DNA of 64,000 nucleotides. Origin: Streptomyces sp. DI166 (lineage in GTDB: Bacteria > Actinomycetota > Actinomycetes > Streptomycetales > Streptomycetaceae). The notes beneath the pieces are model-generated. The model was given only the letters and a program-made list of their open reading frames with translations. It did not search any database and had not been told where the DNA came from. The stretch is taken from positions 1 through 64,000 of the forward strand of contig NZ_FLSP01000036.1 in assembly GCF_900091315.1 (NCBI RefSeq). The letters are read 5' to 3'. A program made the translations under genes and the position numbers. Below, piece after piece: positions 41,973-49,954 of this stretch. Positions within the stretch are counted from its first letter, which is position 1. Each line of letters begins with the position of its first letter.

Positions 41973-43037
41973 TTAGCGGTGTCGGGCGGTGGTGCTGGCG
42001 CGGGGTGGCGGCGTGGGCGGTGTGGTGTCCACGGCGGGGCGCGGACGGGCGCGCAGCACGGGGGTGCGGTGCGGGGGCAGGACGGCGACGGTCGCGCCGA
42101 GGTCCTCGGCCGCCTCTTCGACTTCACGGGTGAGGAACTCGATCTGCCGGCTCAGCGCTGCCAGGCGGGCGGCGATCTGGCGGCCCTGCACGGTCTCAAG
42201 GGCGCTGGCGAACTGGCCGCTGGTCTCCAGGAGTTCCTGCAGGCGGACCATCGGGCCGGCGTCATAGCCGCGCTGGACGGCGCCGAGGAGAGCGTTGGAG
42301 GCGTCACCGGCGCTCTGGCCTTCGACGACATCGCGGATGAGGTCCTGCAGGGACACCTCCGGGACCGGCGCCGGGCGGTTGAACCGGGAGACGTCCGCGC
42401 GCAGCACGCCGGGCGGAACCGGAGCGGGCAGCACCTTGCCCGCCTCGTACTCGTGGGCGTAGTGCCCGACAACCTGCCAGCCCGGTGCGTCCGGGTCGCC
42501 GCGCAGCGCGATCACCGTCGAGTCGTCGCCCTCGACCAAATAGGCGAGGGTGATCGGCTGCCCGTCGGCGGCGTACCACGACTCGGTCAGCTCCAGCTCG
42601 CCGCGCCTTTGCGCGGCCTGTGCCCTCTCGGTCCACATTTGCTGTTCCTCGTCGGTCAGCGGTGCCTTGTGGTGCTGGCCGCCCTGCTGGTCGGCGAGGT
42701 TGCTGGCGATGGAGCCGTGGTCCGCCCAGGCGGCCAGGTGCGGCCACAGGGCCGCGTGCTGAGCACGCGCGGCCGGGGAATCGGGTGCGGCTGGCCGGTC
42801 GAGCGCCCGGCGGATTTCGGCGGCCGAGGCGGCCAGGCCGTCCAGGACGGCCCGCCACCCGGTCAGGTGCCGAGCGGGTGGCAGCTCATCGAGCACCAGG
42901 CGGGCGGCATCGAGGAGAGCCTCGGCGTGCGGGGCGAGGTGGGCGGCGTACGCCTCCACGGCGGCCTTGTCGCGGTGGGCTCGCGTGGCTGCCGCGGCGC
43001 CCGCGTGGGCGGTACGGCCGTAGCGGTCGCGTGTCAT
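41973..43037 (-). CDS. Protein of unknown function, 354 residues
   Basis: ATG 43037 (TRDRYGRTAHAGAAAATRAHRDK) has no Shine-Dalgarno and lies inside the frame starting at 43164. Helices dominate: HAEALLDAARLVLDEL, then LTDEEQQMWTERAQAAQRRGELELTESWYAADGQPITLAYL, a strand-rich core (STVIALRGDPDAPGWQVVGHY), and a coiled-coil-like LSRQIEFLTREVEEAAEDLG near the end. The N-terminus may be wrong: a one-base shift would fuse it to the 43164 frame (ARDFRLRMAVIDRETEAALDND), giving about 397 residues. Confidence 0.7.
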   Translation of the reverse strand: MTRDRYGRTAHAGAAAATRAHRDKAAVEAYAAHLAPHAEALLDAARLVLDELPPARHLTGWRAVLDGLAASAAEIRRALDRPAAPDSPAARAQHAALWPHLAAWADHGSIASNLADQQGGQHHKAPLTDEEQQMWTERAQAAQRRGELELTESWYAADGQPITLAYLVEGDDSTVIALRGDPDAPGWQVVGHYAHEYEAGKVLPAPVPPGVLRADVSRFNRPAPVPEVSLQDLIRDVVEGQSAGDASNALLGAVQRGYDAGPMVRLQELLETSGQFASALETVQGRQIAARLAALSRQIEFLTREVEEAAEDLGATVAVLPPHRTPVLRARPRPAVDTTPPTPPPRASTTARHR

Positions 43038-43164
43038 TGTCGAGCGCGGCCTCGGTCTCGCGGTCGATGACCGCCATCCGCAAGCGGAAGTCTCGTGCTG
43101 CGTTGGCCAGTTCTGGAGCGGTCGGCAAGGGGCCGTCGGGGGTCGGACTGCTCGCGGATGTCAT
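42886..43164 (-). CDS. Short frame coupled to the upstream gene; probable true start of the 41973 gene
   Basis: ATG 43164 overlaps the stop of the 43161 gene as ATGA. The first 44 residues (TSASSPTPDGPLPTAPELAN...RETEAALDND) look coding. The remainder is Arg/Pro-rich shadow sequence overlapping the 41973 gene by 152 bp. A frameshift at about 43035 between this frame and the next is therefore likely, either as a mutation, a programmed shift or a sequence error. Confidence 0.45.
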   Translation of the reverse strand: MTSASSPTPDGPLPTAPELANAARDFRLRMAVIDRETEAALDNDTRPLRPYRPRGRRGSHASPPRQGRRGGVRRPPRPARRGSPRCRPPGAR

Positions 43165-43619
43165 CGGGACCGCCCGCCGGTCGCGGCCGTCAGGTGGACG
43201 GTCGGAGCGTAGGTGGGCTTCGGCGGGATCGGCCGGGCCGCCGGCGGGGAGGTGGTGGGCGGTGCGGAGCGCTGCGTCGTCCGGCCGGCGGCGGCCTGGG
43301 CGAGACGGCTGCGGCGCTCCTTAAGTCCGCGGGGCCGGGCGGGGTGTGCCGGGCCGGCCGAGAGGGACGGGTCGAGGCGGATGTCGGCCTGCACGGTGTA
43401 GCCGTGGCGGCGCAGGTCGTGGACGGCTTGGCGGGTGCGGCGGACTCCGTCGCGCTCGGGCTCGCTGAGCCGGTACAGGCCGGGTTCTCCAGGGACGGGC
43501 TCGAACTGCTCGCGCTCCAGGTACCAGTGGGCGAGGTGCGCGGGCATAGAGGGCGTGAAGGAGGCGACGAAGCCGTGTTCCTCGTGGTCGCCGAAGGCGA
43601 AGTGGGTGCCGGGTCGCAA
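43161..43619 (-). CDS. Element-specific protein, 152 residues, TTG start
   Basis: TTG 43619 is the only standard start after the upstream stop; GAGGAG lies 12 nt before it. FGDHEEHGFVASFTPSMPAHLAHWYL resembles the DUF317 turn. It is followed by LYRLSEPERDGVRRTRQAVHDLRRHGYTVQADIRLDP, similar to segments of the proteins at 31243, 38436 and 47288. The tail is Pro/Arg-rich. The gene is coupled (ATGA) to the frame at 43164. Confidence 0.68.
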   Translation of the reverse strand: MRPGTHFAFGDHEEHGFVASFTPSMPAHLAHWYLEREQFEPVPGEPGLYRLSEPERDGVRRTRQAVHDLRRHGYTVQADIRLDPSLSAGPAHPARPRGLKERRSRLAQAAAGRTTQRSAPPTTSPPAARPIPPKPTYAPTVHLTAATGGRSR

Positions 43620-43656
43620 GGGGGCGAGGTTCTCCTCGGGGCGTGGGGCGGAAGGG

Positions 43657-44763
43657 TCAGGGGCCGCGGTGCGCGGGCCGGGCCGCGGTGAGGGGGCGGG
43701 CCGGCGCGGCGACGGGCAGGGCCGGGCGGCGGTGGGGTGCGCTGATGCGGGCCTGACGCAAGAACGTTGCGCCGTCGGTGAGCCAGGTCTCGATGGCCGG
43801 CCACGCGCGTGCTCGACGCTCCTGCTCCGGCACGAAACCGCCGTGGACGATCTCGTCGACCAGGGCCTCGGCATCGATCACGGCGTCGGCCAGACGGGAG
43901 AGGGCCGCGGCGTCATCGGGCCACGGGCTGCTCGCGGGTCGGCACCGGTCGAGCAGCGCCGGGGCGTGGTCGACGACGGTCAGGAAACGGCGCCAAGCAT
44001 GGTCGAGGAACAACTCCGTCGCGGTGCCGAGAGCGGCGGCGCTCAGCGGGGTGGCGTCGCTGTAGCGGCCGGAGGCGTTCCTGGCCTGCCAGGTGTCATG
44101 CTCGCAGCGGATGTCCCCGAGTACAGCGGCGATGGCCGCCGTCTGGCGGGCGTGGACGGCCTGCTCGTAGGCGGGGAGGTACCGGCCGGTGAGCACCCGG
44201 GCAGCCCGTCCGGCAAACGGCGGCAGGACGATGCTGCGCGGGGCGTGGGGATCGCCGTAGCCCCCCTCCAGTCCCTCGGGCGAGAAGGCTCCGACCAGGT
44301 AGTCGAGTTGACGGCCGGGACGTTCGATGAACAGCAGCGTGGTGCCCTGCACCGCGTCGGTGAGGAGCGCGGCGTAGGGGATCCGCTCGCTCTGGACGGC
44401 GCGGCCGAGTTCGCCGCTGTCCCAGATCCAGGGGACGAGGTCTTCCTGCCAGGCGGGGTGCGAGTAGCTCTCGACCGAGGCGTGCCACTGGCCGGGCAGG
44501 AGGCGCGCGAGGTCGCGGGCGGCGTCGCCGATGAACCGGCGGCTGCTCGTGTGCACGCTGGTGCGGTGCCGCTTCGCACACCCGATGAGGTCGACCACGG
44601 TGGTCTTAGTGCCGCCCGCGGGCAGGTGCCAGACGCCGTCGTCATCCCGCTGGAAGCCGCTCTCGGCGAGGGCGGTGTGCGCCCAGCGGTACTGCTCGCC
44701 CGAGGCGATGGCGACGATCCCGGACTCCCGGCTGTGCGACAGGATGATCTGCGCCTCAGCCAT
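43657..44763 (-). CDS. Protein of unknown function, 368 residues
   Basis: ATG 44763 has GAGGA about 8 nt upstream and overlaps the glycosyltransferase gene by 8 nt. The first 60 residues (AEAQIILSHSRESGIVAIAS ... WAHTALAESGFQRDDDGVWHLP) resemble the N-terminus of several Streptomyces element proteins. The middle has LPGQWHASVESYSHPAWQEDLVPWIWDSGELG, and the C-terminus is a helical bundle with a Pro/Ala tail. The EPxGIA-type core of the 38436 family is absent. Function unknown. Confidence 0.75.
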   Translation of the reverse strand: MAEAQIILSHSRESGIVAIASGEQYRWAHTALAESGFQRDDDGVWHLPAGGTKTTVVDLIGCAKRHRTSVHTSSRRFIGDAARDLARLLPGQWHASVESYSHPAWQEDLVPWIWDSGELGRAVQSERIPYAALLTDAVQGTTLLFIERPGRQLDYLVGAFSPEGLEGGYGDPHAPRSIVLPPFAGRAARVLTGRYLPAYEQAVHARQTAAIAAVLGDIRCEHDTWQARNASGRYSDATPLSAAALGTATELFLDHAWRRFLTVVDHAPALLDRCRPASSPWPDDAAALSRLADAVIDAEALVDEIVHGGFVPEQERRARAWPAIETWLTDGATFLRQARISAPHRRPALPVAAPARPLTAARPAHRGP

Positions 44764-45499
44764 GGACCAGGTCCTCGCCACCGCGCAGGACGGAGCGCAG
44801 GCTGCGGCCGTACGCCCAGGCGTGCTCACGGGCAGCCGCCTCCAGCTGGTCGTATCCGACCTGGGCTGTCATCTGCCCGTTCCACTTGCGGTACCGGTAC
44901 ACGGGGACCGGCAGCAGGATCCCGGGCGCGAGAGCGGTCACGCCGAGGGCCGCGCAGTAGTCCTCACCTTGCACGAGGCCGCCCATCGGCGCGGCGCGCA
45001 CGAGGTTGGTGCGGGCGAGGATCGTGGTCGGTCCGAGGGGGATGGTGTCCGCCGACGACTTCCAGTACGTCCACACGTCCCCGGCCTCGTGCCGGCCGGG
45101 CGGCGTGGGACAGCGCCACAGGGTGGTCGAGCCGTCGGGATACTTGTCCTCGCTCCAGCCCGCACACCAGCCGACCCCGGTGGACTCCAGGGTGTCCAGC
45201 CGTACGGCCATCGCATCGTCGGTGAACTCGTCATCATCATCAGCCCAGTTGATGTATGGGGTGCGTACGTGGTTCAGGGCCAGGTTGCGGGCGCAGGCGG
45301 CGCCAACCGGCCGGGGCAGCGTCAGGGTGCGAACGCGGACATCTTGTGCGAGCGGGGCCGGCAGGCGGTCGGGAGAGGCACCGTCGAGTGCGATCACGGC
45401 CTCCCACGGCACGGACTGCCGGGTCAGGCTCGAGTGCATGGCGGTCAGGTAGTCGAGCCGGTCTTCGCGCAGGCGGCTGGCGATGACGACGGTGATCAA
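44756..45499 (-). CDS. Family 2 glycosyltransferase
   Basis: 247 residues from TTG 45499 (ITVVIASRLREDRLDYL). The GT-A nucleotide-sugar fold is shown by VIASRLREDRL, RPVGAACARNLALNHVRTPYINWADDDDEF, which contains the DxD metal/sugar-nucleotide site, and PMGGLVQGEDYCAALG with the ED catalytic-base region. No membrane helix. It probably transfers a sugar to a surface or secreted acceptor. Such an enzyme inside a conjugation-type operon could modify the pilin-like protein or the cell surface of transconjugants; that is inference. Confidence 0.88.
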   Translation of the reverse strand: MITVVIASRLREDRLDYLTAMHSSLTRQSVPWEAVIALDGASPDRLPAPLAQDVRVRTLTLPRPVGAACARNLALNHVRTPYINWADDDDEFTDDAMAVRLDTLESTGVGWCAGWSEDKYPDGSTTLWRCPTPPGRHEAGDVWTYWKSSADTIPLGPTTILARTNLVRAAPMGGLVQGEDYCAALGVTALAPGILLPVPVYRYRKWNGQMTAQVGYDQLEAAAREHAWAYGRSLRSVLRGGEDLVHG

Positions 45500-45547
45500 G
45501 GGAGTGGTGTGCAGGGGCAGGGAAGGCTCCGGGAAGACGAGGGAAAG

Positions 45548-46159
45548 CTAGCGGCGGGCGGTGGGGCGCGAGGGGCCGGCCTTCGCCGGGGCTGCGGCAG
45601 GAGCGCTCGGACTCGGCGTGCTGCGTGATGCCCGGATAGCGGGCGGGGAGTCGCGGGAGGACCAGGCCGCCGGGTGGTCGTTGAAGGCGGTGCGCGGGTC
45701 GATGGACCAGCTCACGATGGGGCCGGTGTCCTCGTGCAGGAGGCTGATTACCTCGACGCCCTCCTTGTGCAGGACGTACCCCCACTCCATGTCCTGCTCG
45801 TCGGCGGTCTCGTCGGTGACCGACATGCGTACCGGCGGAGAGCCGTCCGGGGTGACCAGGTGGTCGAGGGTTCGGCTGGGCCAGTGCTCGCCGCCGGTCA
45901 GCGCGGTCACGAGTGCGGGCGGGGCATCGTCGAGGAGATCGGTGCCGAGTTCGTCCCAGCCGACGGCGACGTCGTCGATGAGGTGCCGGCACATGGCCTC
46001 AATGTCGCGTCCGAACCTGTACTGGTAGGCGGCCAGGAGCAGGGGGAGGTGGTGGCTGGGCACGCCGTCGAGCTGGACGTGAATGCCGGTGTACCCCGTG
46101 CTGGCGGTGGGGCGGGCGATGAAGGAGCGAGTGGACAGGGAGTTCTCCGCGGCGAGCAA
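45548..46159 (-). CDS. Protein of unknown function, 203 residues
   Basis: TTG 46159 is the only usable start after an in-frame stop, and no clear Shine-Dalgarno precedes it. STGYTGIHVQLDGVPSHHLPLLLAAYQYRFGRDIEAMCRHLIDD is an alpha/beta segment. It is followed by WGYVLHKEGVEVISLLHEDTGPIVSWSID, a strand-rich part, and a Ser/Pro/Ala-rich tail. No membrane helix or catalytic motif. It lies between the lipoprotein and the glycosyltransferase. Confidence 0.7.
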   Translation of the reverse strand: MLAAENSLSTRSFIARPTASTGYTGIHVQLDGVPSHHLPLLLAAYQYRFGRDIEAMCRHLIDDVAVGWDELGTDLLDDAPPALVTALTGGEHWPSRTLDHLVTPDGSPPVRMSVTDETADEQDMEWGYVLHKEGVEVISLLHEDTGPIVSWSIDPRTAFNDHPAAWSSRDSPPAIRASRSTPSPSAPAAAPAKAGPSRPTARR

Positions 46160-46201
46160 GGGGGAAGGGTTCGGCGGCCATCAGGTGGCGGGCGGGTGTC
46201 T

Positions 46202-47254
46202 CTACGCGCCCTGCGACCAGGACGGGACCGGGGGGCCGGAGGCGTCGGTGCGGGCGCAGGTGTAGCCGATCAGGCGGGACGGGGCGGCCTTCGCGGGGAC
46301 CGTGGCGGCGTCGTTGCACACGAACGTGTACGTGATGGAGGTGCGGGGCACGTCGTGGAGCCAGGCCCGGTCCTCCTTGCCGGGGTTGATCTGCAGGCCC
46401 GAGTGCGCGACGGCGTCGGTCTGGGTGTGCATGTGGGAGAAGAGGATCAGCGCGCCGCCGTCGGCGGTCTTGAGGGCGTAGGCGTCCTGGTAGCGGTTGT
46501 CGGTGCCGGCGAAGACGGTGGTGCCCTGGTCCCCGTAGCGGGTGCCGGTCTTGTCGTGGACCTCGATCTGCCGCTTACTCGCCGTGGTCGGCGTGAAGAC
46601 CTTCGTCCCGGTGCTCGTGCCGCCGGTGGCGAAATTGTCGAGCACCGCGGTACGCAGCAGGTTCGCGTCGGCGGCAAGGTGCTTGTTGCCGTCGGCGGCA
46701 ACGGCCGTGGCGTACCCGTCGTGATCGAGGGCGATGTCCGGCAGGTCCGGGCTGTCGAGATCGACGACGGAGACCATCTCCCAGCGCTTGTGCTGGGGGC
46801 GTTCCGCGAACACCGCCAGCCGCGTAGGGGCCTTGCCCTTGTCGTCCGAGAGCGCGGCGGCGAACCAGCGGTCCTGTCCGGCTCCCAGGCGCGGGATGTA
46901 CAGCTTGGCGCTGGCGGTGTTGTAGGACCACGGCTTGTAGGGCGTGCGGTCAGCCGCGGGGAGTCCCTCGGTCTCGGTGTAGTCCGAGACGGACATGGCG
47001 TACAGCGGGCCGTCCTCGACCGTGTCGAGCAGGCGCCGGTCGCGGTCGGAGTTGGCCTCGTTGTTGATCTTCGAGTAGTGGGTGATGACGTCGCGGGCCT
47101 GGGCGGCGCTGAGGGCAGGCGCCGGCGTTGGCGCGCTGCTGGCGCTGGGTGACGGCTTGGCGACAGTGGTGCCGTCGTCGGCACAGCCGGTGAGGGCCAG
47201 GGCGAGACAGGCGACGCCGGCGAACAGCGGCAGGGTGCGGCGGGCGATGCGGAT
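46202..47254 (-). CDS. Predicted lipoprotein, ATC start
   Basis: The frame encodes RRTLPLFAGVACLALALTGC, a lipoprotein signal with LTGC lipobox, then a Thr/Ser/Pro spacer and a 280-residue secreted domain (VEDGPLYAMSVSDYTETEG ... DRWFAAALSD...). The ATG at 46996 would delete the whole signal. Upstream of it only ATC (47252-47254) fits, with GGAG 5 nt before; ATC 47269 is a weaker option and the frame is closed at 47288. The 350-residue lipoprotein would sit on the outer face of the membrane, next to the secretion channel. The ATC start is inferred. Confidence 0.75.
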   Translation of the reverse strand: MRIARRTLPLFAGVACLALALTGCADDGTTVAKPSPSASSAPTPAPALSAAQARDVITHYSKINNEANSDRDRRLLDTVEDGPLYAMSVSDYTETEGLPAADRTPYKPWSYNTASAKLYIPRLGAGQDRWFAAALSDDKGKAPTRLAVFAERPQHKRWEMVSVVDLDSPDLPDIALDHDGYATAVAADGNKHLAADANLLRTAVLDNFATGGTSTGTKVFTPTTASKRQIEVHDKTGTRYGDQGTTVFAGTDNRYQDAYALKTADGGALILFSHMHTQTDAVAHSGLQINPGKEDRAWLHDVPRTSITYTFVCNDAATVPAKAAPSRLIGYTCARTDASGPPVPSWSQGA

Positions 47255-47287
47255 GGAGACTCCAAGGATTTGAGGGCGGCGGGCGGG

Positions 47288-48061
47288 TCAGCGCGTACGG
47301 CGGATCGGGGATGCGGCCTTCGCTGACGCCGGCGGAAGAGGGGCGCTGGTGGTGGGCGCCGAGTGGCGCAGGTTCACGCCGATGCCCTGGGCCGTGAGCT
47401 GCTGGACCACGCCGTGGATGCGAAGGGCGTGGCCGGTGTCCCCGTAGGTGGCGGGCAGGAGGAACGCTGCTTGGTGCGGGTGGTACTGGAAGCCGTGGGT
47501 GTACAGCGTCATGCGGGCATCCACCGGCACGCTCGCGTACGGTGCGCCGAGGGCTCCGTCGCTGTACAGGGTCAGGGTGAGGACCTGGTCGACCTGCGGT
47601 GGGGCGGGCCGGTGTGGGGGCTCGGGCTGGTGCGCCGCGTTGTCGAGGACGGCGTGCAGGGCCTGTTCGTAGCGGGGCAGCAGTCGCCGGGCGATGCGTG
47701 CTGCCGCCCGCGCGGGGTCCTTGGGTACGGCGATGCCGTTGGGTTCTTCGACTTCCGCGAAGTGGTGGGGCTTTATGCGCGTGCTGGCGGGGGCGAGCGG
47801 GGCGACGACGAACTGGTGCGGGTAGCGCGGGCGGTCGGCCACGTACAGCCGCTGGTCGGCCGGCCCGTGGAGCACGGCGTCGTGGGTGAGGACGTACTGG
47901 CTGACGACATAGTCGACGTGGCCGGTGTCCCAGAGCTGCTGGGTGCGGGGGAACTGGTCGGCGTACTGCGCGTGGCGCTGGTACTCGCTGGTCCAGGTGC
48001 CGGGCAGGCGCGCGGCAAGGCCGGCGGCGAAGGCGGCCAGGTCAGAGCGGGGTGAGGTCAT
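47288..48061 (-). CDS. Element-specific protein, 257 residues
   Basis: ATG 48061 has AGGA 4 nt upstream. It is a paralogue of the 252-residue protein at 38436: LPGTWTSEYQRHAQYADQF matches LPDTWTSTHLTADAKD; VVAPLAPASTRIKPHHFAEVEEPNGIAV matches LAAVAPRALPDEAYRAVPEPNGIAL; and VPVDARMTLYTHGFQYHPHQAAFLL matches APADDRAGAILVAHGFIQDPQSG. Shared features mean a common fold and perhaps redundant roles. Function unknown. Confidence 0.82.
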   Translation of the reverse strand: MTSPRSDLAAFAAGLAARLPGTWTSEYQRHAQYADQFPRTQQLWDTGHVDYVVSQYVLTHDAVLHGPADQRLYVADRPRYPHQFVVAPLAPASTRIKPHHFAEVEEPNGIAVPKDPARAAARIARRLLPRYEQALHAVLDNAAHQPEPPHRPAPPQVDQVLTLTLYSDGALGAPYASVPVDARMTLYTHGFQYHPHQAAFLLPATYGDTGHALRIHGVVQQLTAQGIGVNLRHSAPTTSAPLPPASAKAASPIRRTR

Positions 48062-48090
48062 GTGTTCCTGGAGGGAAGCGATGGTCCGGG

Positions 48091-49017
48091 TCAGCGCGCG
48101 TTCCGCGGCTGTGCCGGCGGGAGCACTCGCGGGGGAAGGGACGGTGCATGGGCCGGGCTGGAGGGCAGTCGCGGTGCCGACGCGAGCGGGGTGAGGGCCC
48201 GCATCCTGTCCTCGGCCACGTGCAGGACCTCTCCGAGGTTGCGGATCTCGGCGGCGGCGTCGGCGAGGTCGTACGACAGGTCGAAGCCGTCGTCCTCCTC
48301 CGCTTCCTTGGCCTTCTCCCCGGCTGCTTCGAAGAACTCGCCGAGCTGCGCCAGCAGTCCGTCGGTGGGCTCCAGGATCTGGTGCAGCAGGGCAGCGGCA
48401 TCCGCATGCGACTCCGCTCCGTTGAGCCGGTCGGTCAGAGCGCGCAGTGCGTCGCCATAGACGTAGGCGGGAGCACGGTCTGGTATGCCGGGGACGCCCT
48501 GGGCCTGGGGCGGGGGCGTCGGCCGGACTGCGTGCACGCGTGGGCTTTCGCCGGGCAAGACAGGGTGCGGCAGCAGCCCGAGCTGGGCCAGACGGTGGTC
48601 GATCGCCTCGATCAGGGGCTGGGCGCTGCCGCCGTGGCGGGCTTCGGGCCGCTGCAGAGCACCGGGGTCGTCGGAGGGGGCCGAGTCGTAGAGGACCTCG
48701 AACAGCGACGGCTCGTCGGGGTGCTCACGCGTCGCGATCCAGCCCTCGGGGTCTCCGGGCGGGCGCTCGGAGGACGGCTCCTGCGGCGGACCGATGATCA
48801 GGAAGCTGTCGTCGGGGAGCGAGACGCGCACGATGTAGGCGCTGAGGCCGAACTCGATGTCGCATGGCAGGCCGCGTGCCCGCAGCGGCGTGGTGATATG
48901 CGCGTGGCGACGCCACAGCTCCTGCCACCATGGGGTGTCCACGTTGCGGTGGTCGGGAAGCGGTGCGAGCGAGGCAACGCGGCGGGAGTCTGGGGTGCTC
49001 GCTTCGTCAGCGGCCAC
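48091..49017 (-). CDS. Protein of unknown function, 308 residues
   Basis: GTG 49017 has GGAGGA just upstream. The first 120 residues form an alpha/beta unit (WWQELWRRHAHITTPLRARGLPCDIEFGLSAYIVRVSLPDDSFLIIGPP). The second half is a helical bundle (DALRALTDRLNGAESHADAAALLHQILEPTDGLLAQLGEFFEAAGEKAKEAEEDDGFDLSYDLADAAAEIRNLGEVLHVAEDRM) resembling the bundle at 39221. The tail is Pro-rich. The combination looks like a fusion of two element modules. Confidence 0.75.
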   Translation of the reverse strand: MAADEASTPDSRRVASLAPLPDHRNVDTPWWQELWRRHAHITTPLRARGLPCDIEFGLSAYIVRVSLPDDSFLIIGPPQEPSSERPPGDPEGWIATREHPDEPSLFEVLYDSAPSDDPGALQRPEARHGGSAQPLIEAIDHRLAQLGLLPHPVLPGESPRVHAVRPTPPPQAQGVPGIPDRAPAYVYGDALRALTDRLNGAESHADAAALLHQILEPTDGLLAQLGEFFEAAGEKAKEAEEDDGFDLSYDLADAAAEIRNLGEVLHVAEDRMRALTPLASAPRLPSSPAHAPSLPPRVLPPAQPRNAR

Positions 49018-49237
49018 GGTTCCTCCCGCGGGAGGAGGCGGGCGATCGGTGCGGTGGAGGCGTCCGTCCAGCGAGGGTGGCTCCCGGCTGCGACTCCTGA
49101 CTGAAGCCGAGTTCGTACTCGTCGTGGGTGGCGATCAGGTCGTGTTCCATCTGGGCTTCCTGGTCGGCGACCTGTGCCATGAGGTCGTCGAGTTGGGCTC
49201 GACGTTGTTGGTCTTCGGCCCATTCGGTGGCGTTCAC
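49007..49237 (-). CDS. Small helical protein, 76 residues
   Basis: GTG 49237 begins NATEWAEDQQRRAQLDDLMAQVADQEAQMEHDLIATHDEYELGF, a charged helix that looks coding; TTG 49297 would add 20 Pro-rich residues. The gene overlaps the start of the 48091 gene by 11 nt. The C-terminal 25 residues are Arg/Pro/Ser-rich. It is probably a real small gene of the operon; no function. Confidence 0.6.
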   Translation of the reverse strand: MNATEWAEDQQRRAQLDDLMAQVADQEAQMEHDLIATHDEYELGFSQESQPGATLAGRTPPPHRSPASSRGRNRGR

Positions 49238-49360
49238 GTGAGGGGGACTTTTCAAGAGGACTCCGTGTGCAGGCGGTGGCGATGCCGTGTCGATCAACAG
49301 GGGTGGTCCCTCGGCATCGCGTTTGCGAGAAGCGGCGTGACTGGAATCGCCGAAAGAGAG

Positions 49361-49903
49361 CTATCGACGGGGTGCGGAGCCAGGGGACGGAGGAGCGGGC
49401 GGGACACCTGCGCTGGCCCCAGGCTGGCCGCCGGTCGGTGTCGCGGGGGTGGGAGCCGGGTCGTAGGCGGCGCGCAGCCGGCTCAGGCCGGCCTCGTCAG
49501 CGAGGGCCAGGACCGACAGCGCCCGGCTGGCCGCCGTCATCAGCAGGTTTGAGGGAGATCCCTTGGCCGCACCGCGGTTCTCCCGCCGCCACCGGGCGGC
49601 GGCGACGAGGTAGTCGCTCACGGCACGCAGTGCAGGTTCGGCGGCGTCCAGGACGTGGTCGGTGACTGCTTCGATCTCCGCCGGAGTCTGAGCCGCGGCG
49701 AGGGCGTCCAGGTAGGGGGTGAGATCAGGTGCGGGCCAGGGCTGGTCCGGCAGCGGATGCGCGTCGAGGAAGGGCTGCGCGTCACGTCGCGCCCACCGCT
49801 TCAGGTCGCCGCGGGTGGCGAGGTTGTACCGGGCGGCATGGATCTGGTCGGCGTCGCGGCCGACGTTGTCGTACAGGTCGAAGTCCGGGTCACGCGGGGG
49901 GAT
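49361..49903 (-). CDS. Protein of unknown function, 180 residues, ATC start
   Basis: Coding character runs from 49361 up to the VirB4 stop without ATG/GTG/TTG before the internal GTG at 49621, which would lose the first 94 residues. The best start is ATC (49901-49903) with AAGGA 7 nt upstream, giving PPRDPDFDLYDNVGRDADQI, then HAARYNLATRGDLKRWARRDAQPFLDAHPLP and a helical second half. I know similar N-termini from Streptomyces element proteins. It follows the VirB4 gene by 51 bp. Confidence 0.72.
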   Translation of the reverse strand: MPPRDPDFDLYDNVGRDADQIHAARYNLATRGDLKRWARRDAQPFLDAHPLPDQPWPAPDLTPYLDALAAAQTPAEIEAVTDHVLDAAEPALRAVSDYLVAAARWRRENRGAAKGSPSNLLMTAASRALSVLALADEAGLSRLRAAYDPAPTPATPTGGQPGASAGVPPAPPSPGSAPRR

Positions 49904-49954
49904 ACGAAAGTCCTTCGATGGGGTGTTGTCAGGATTCGTGAACTTGACGCATTT

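Noticed and set aside
45674..47152. 492-codon plus-strand frame
   Set aside because: Antisense to the lipoprotein and its neighbour; valine/glycine-rich shadow composition.
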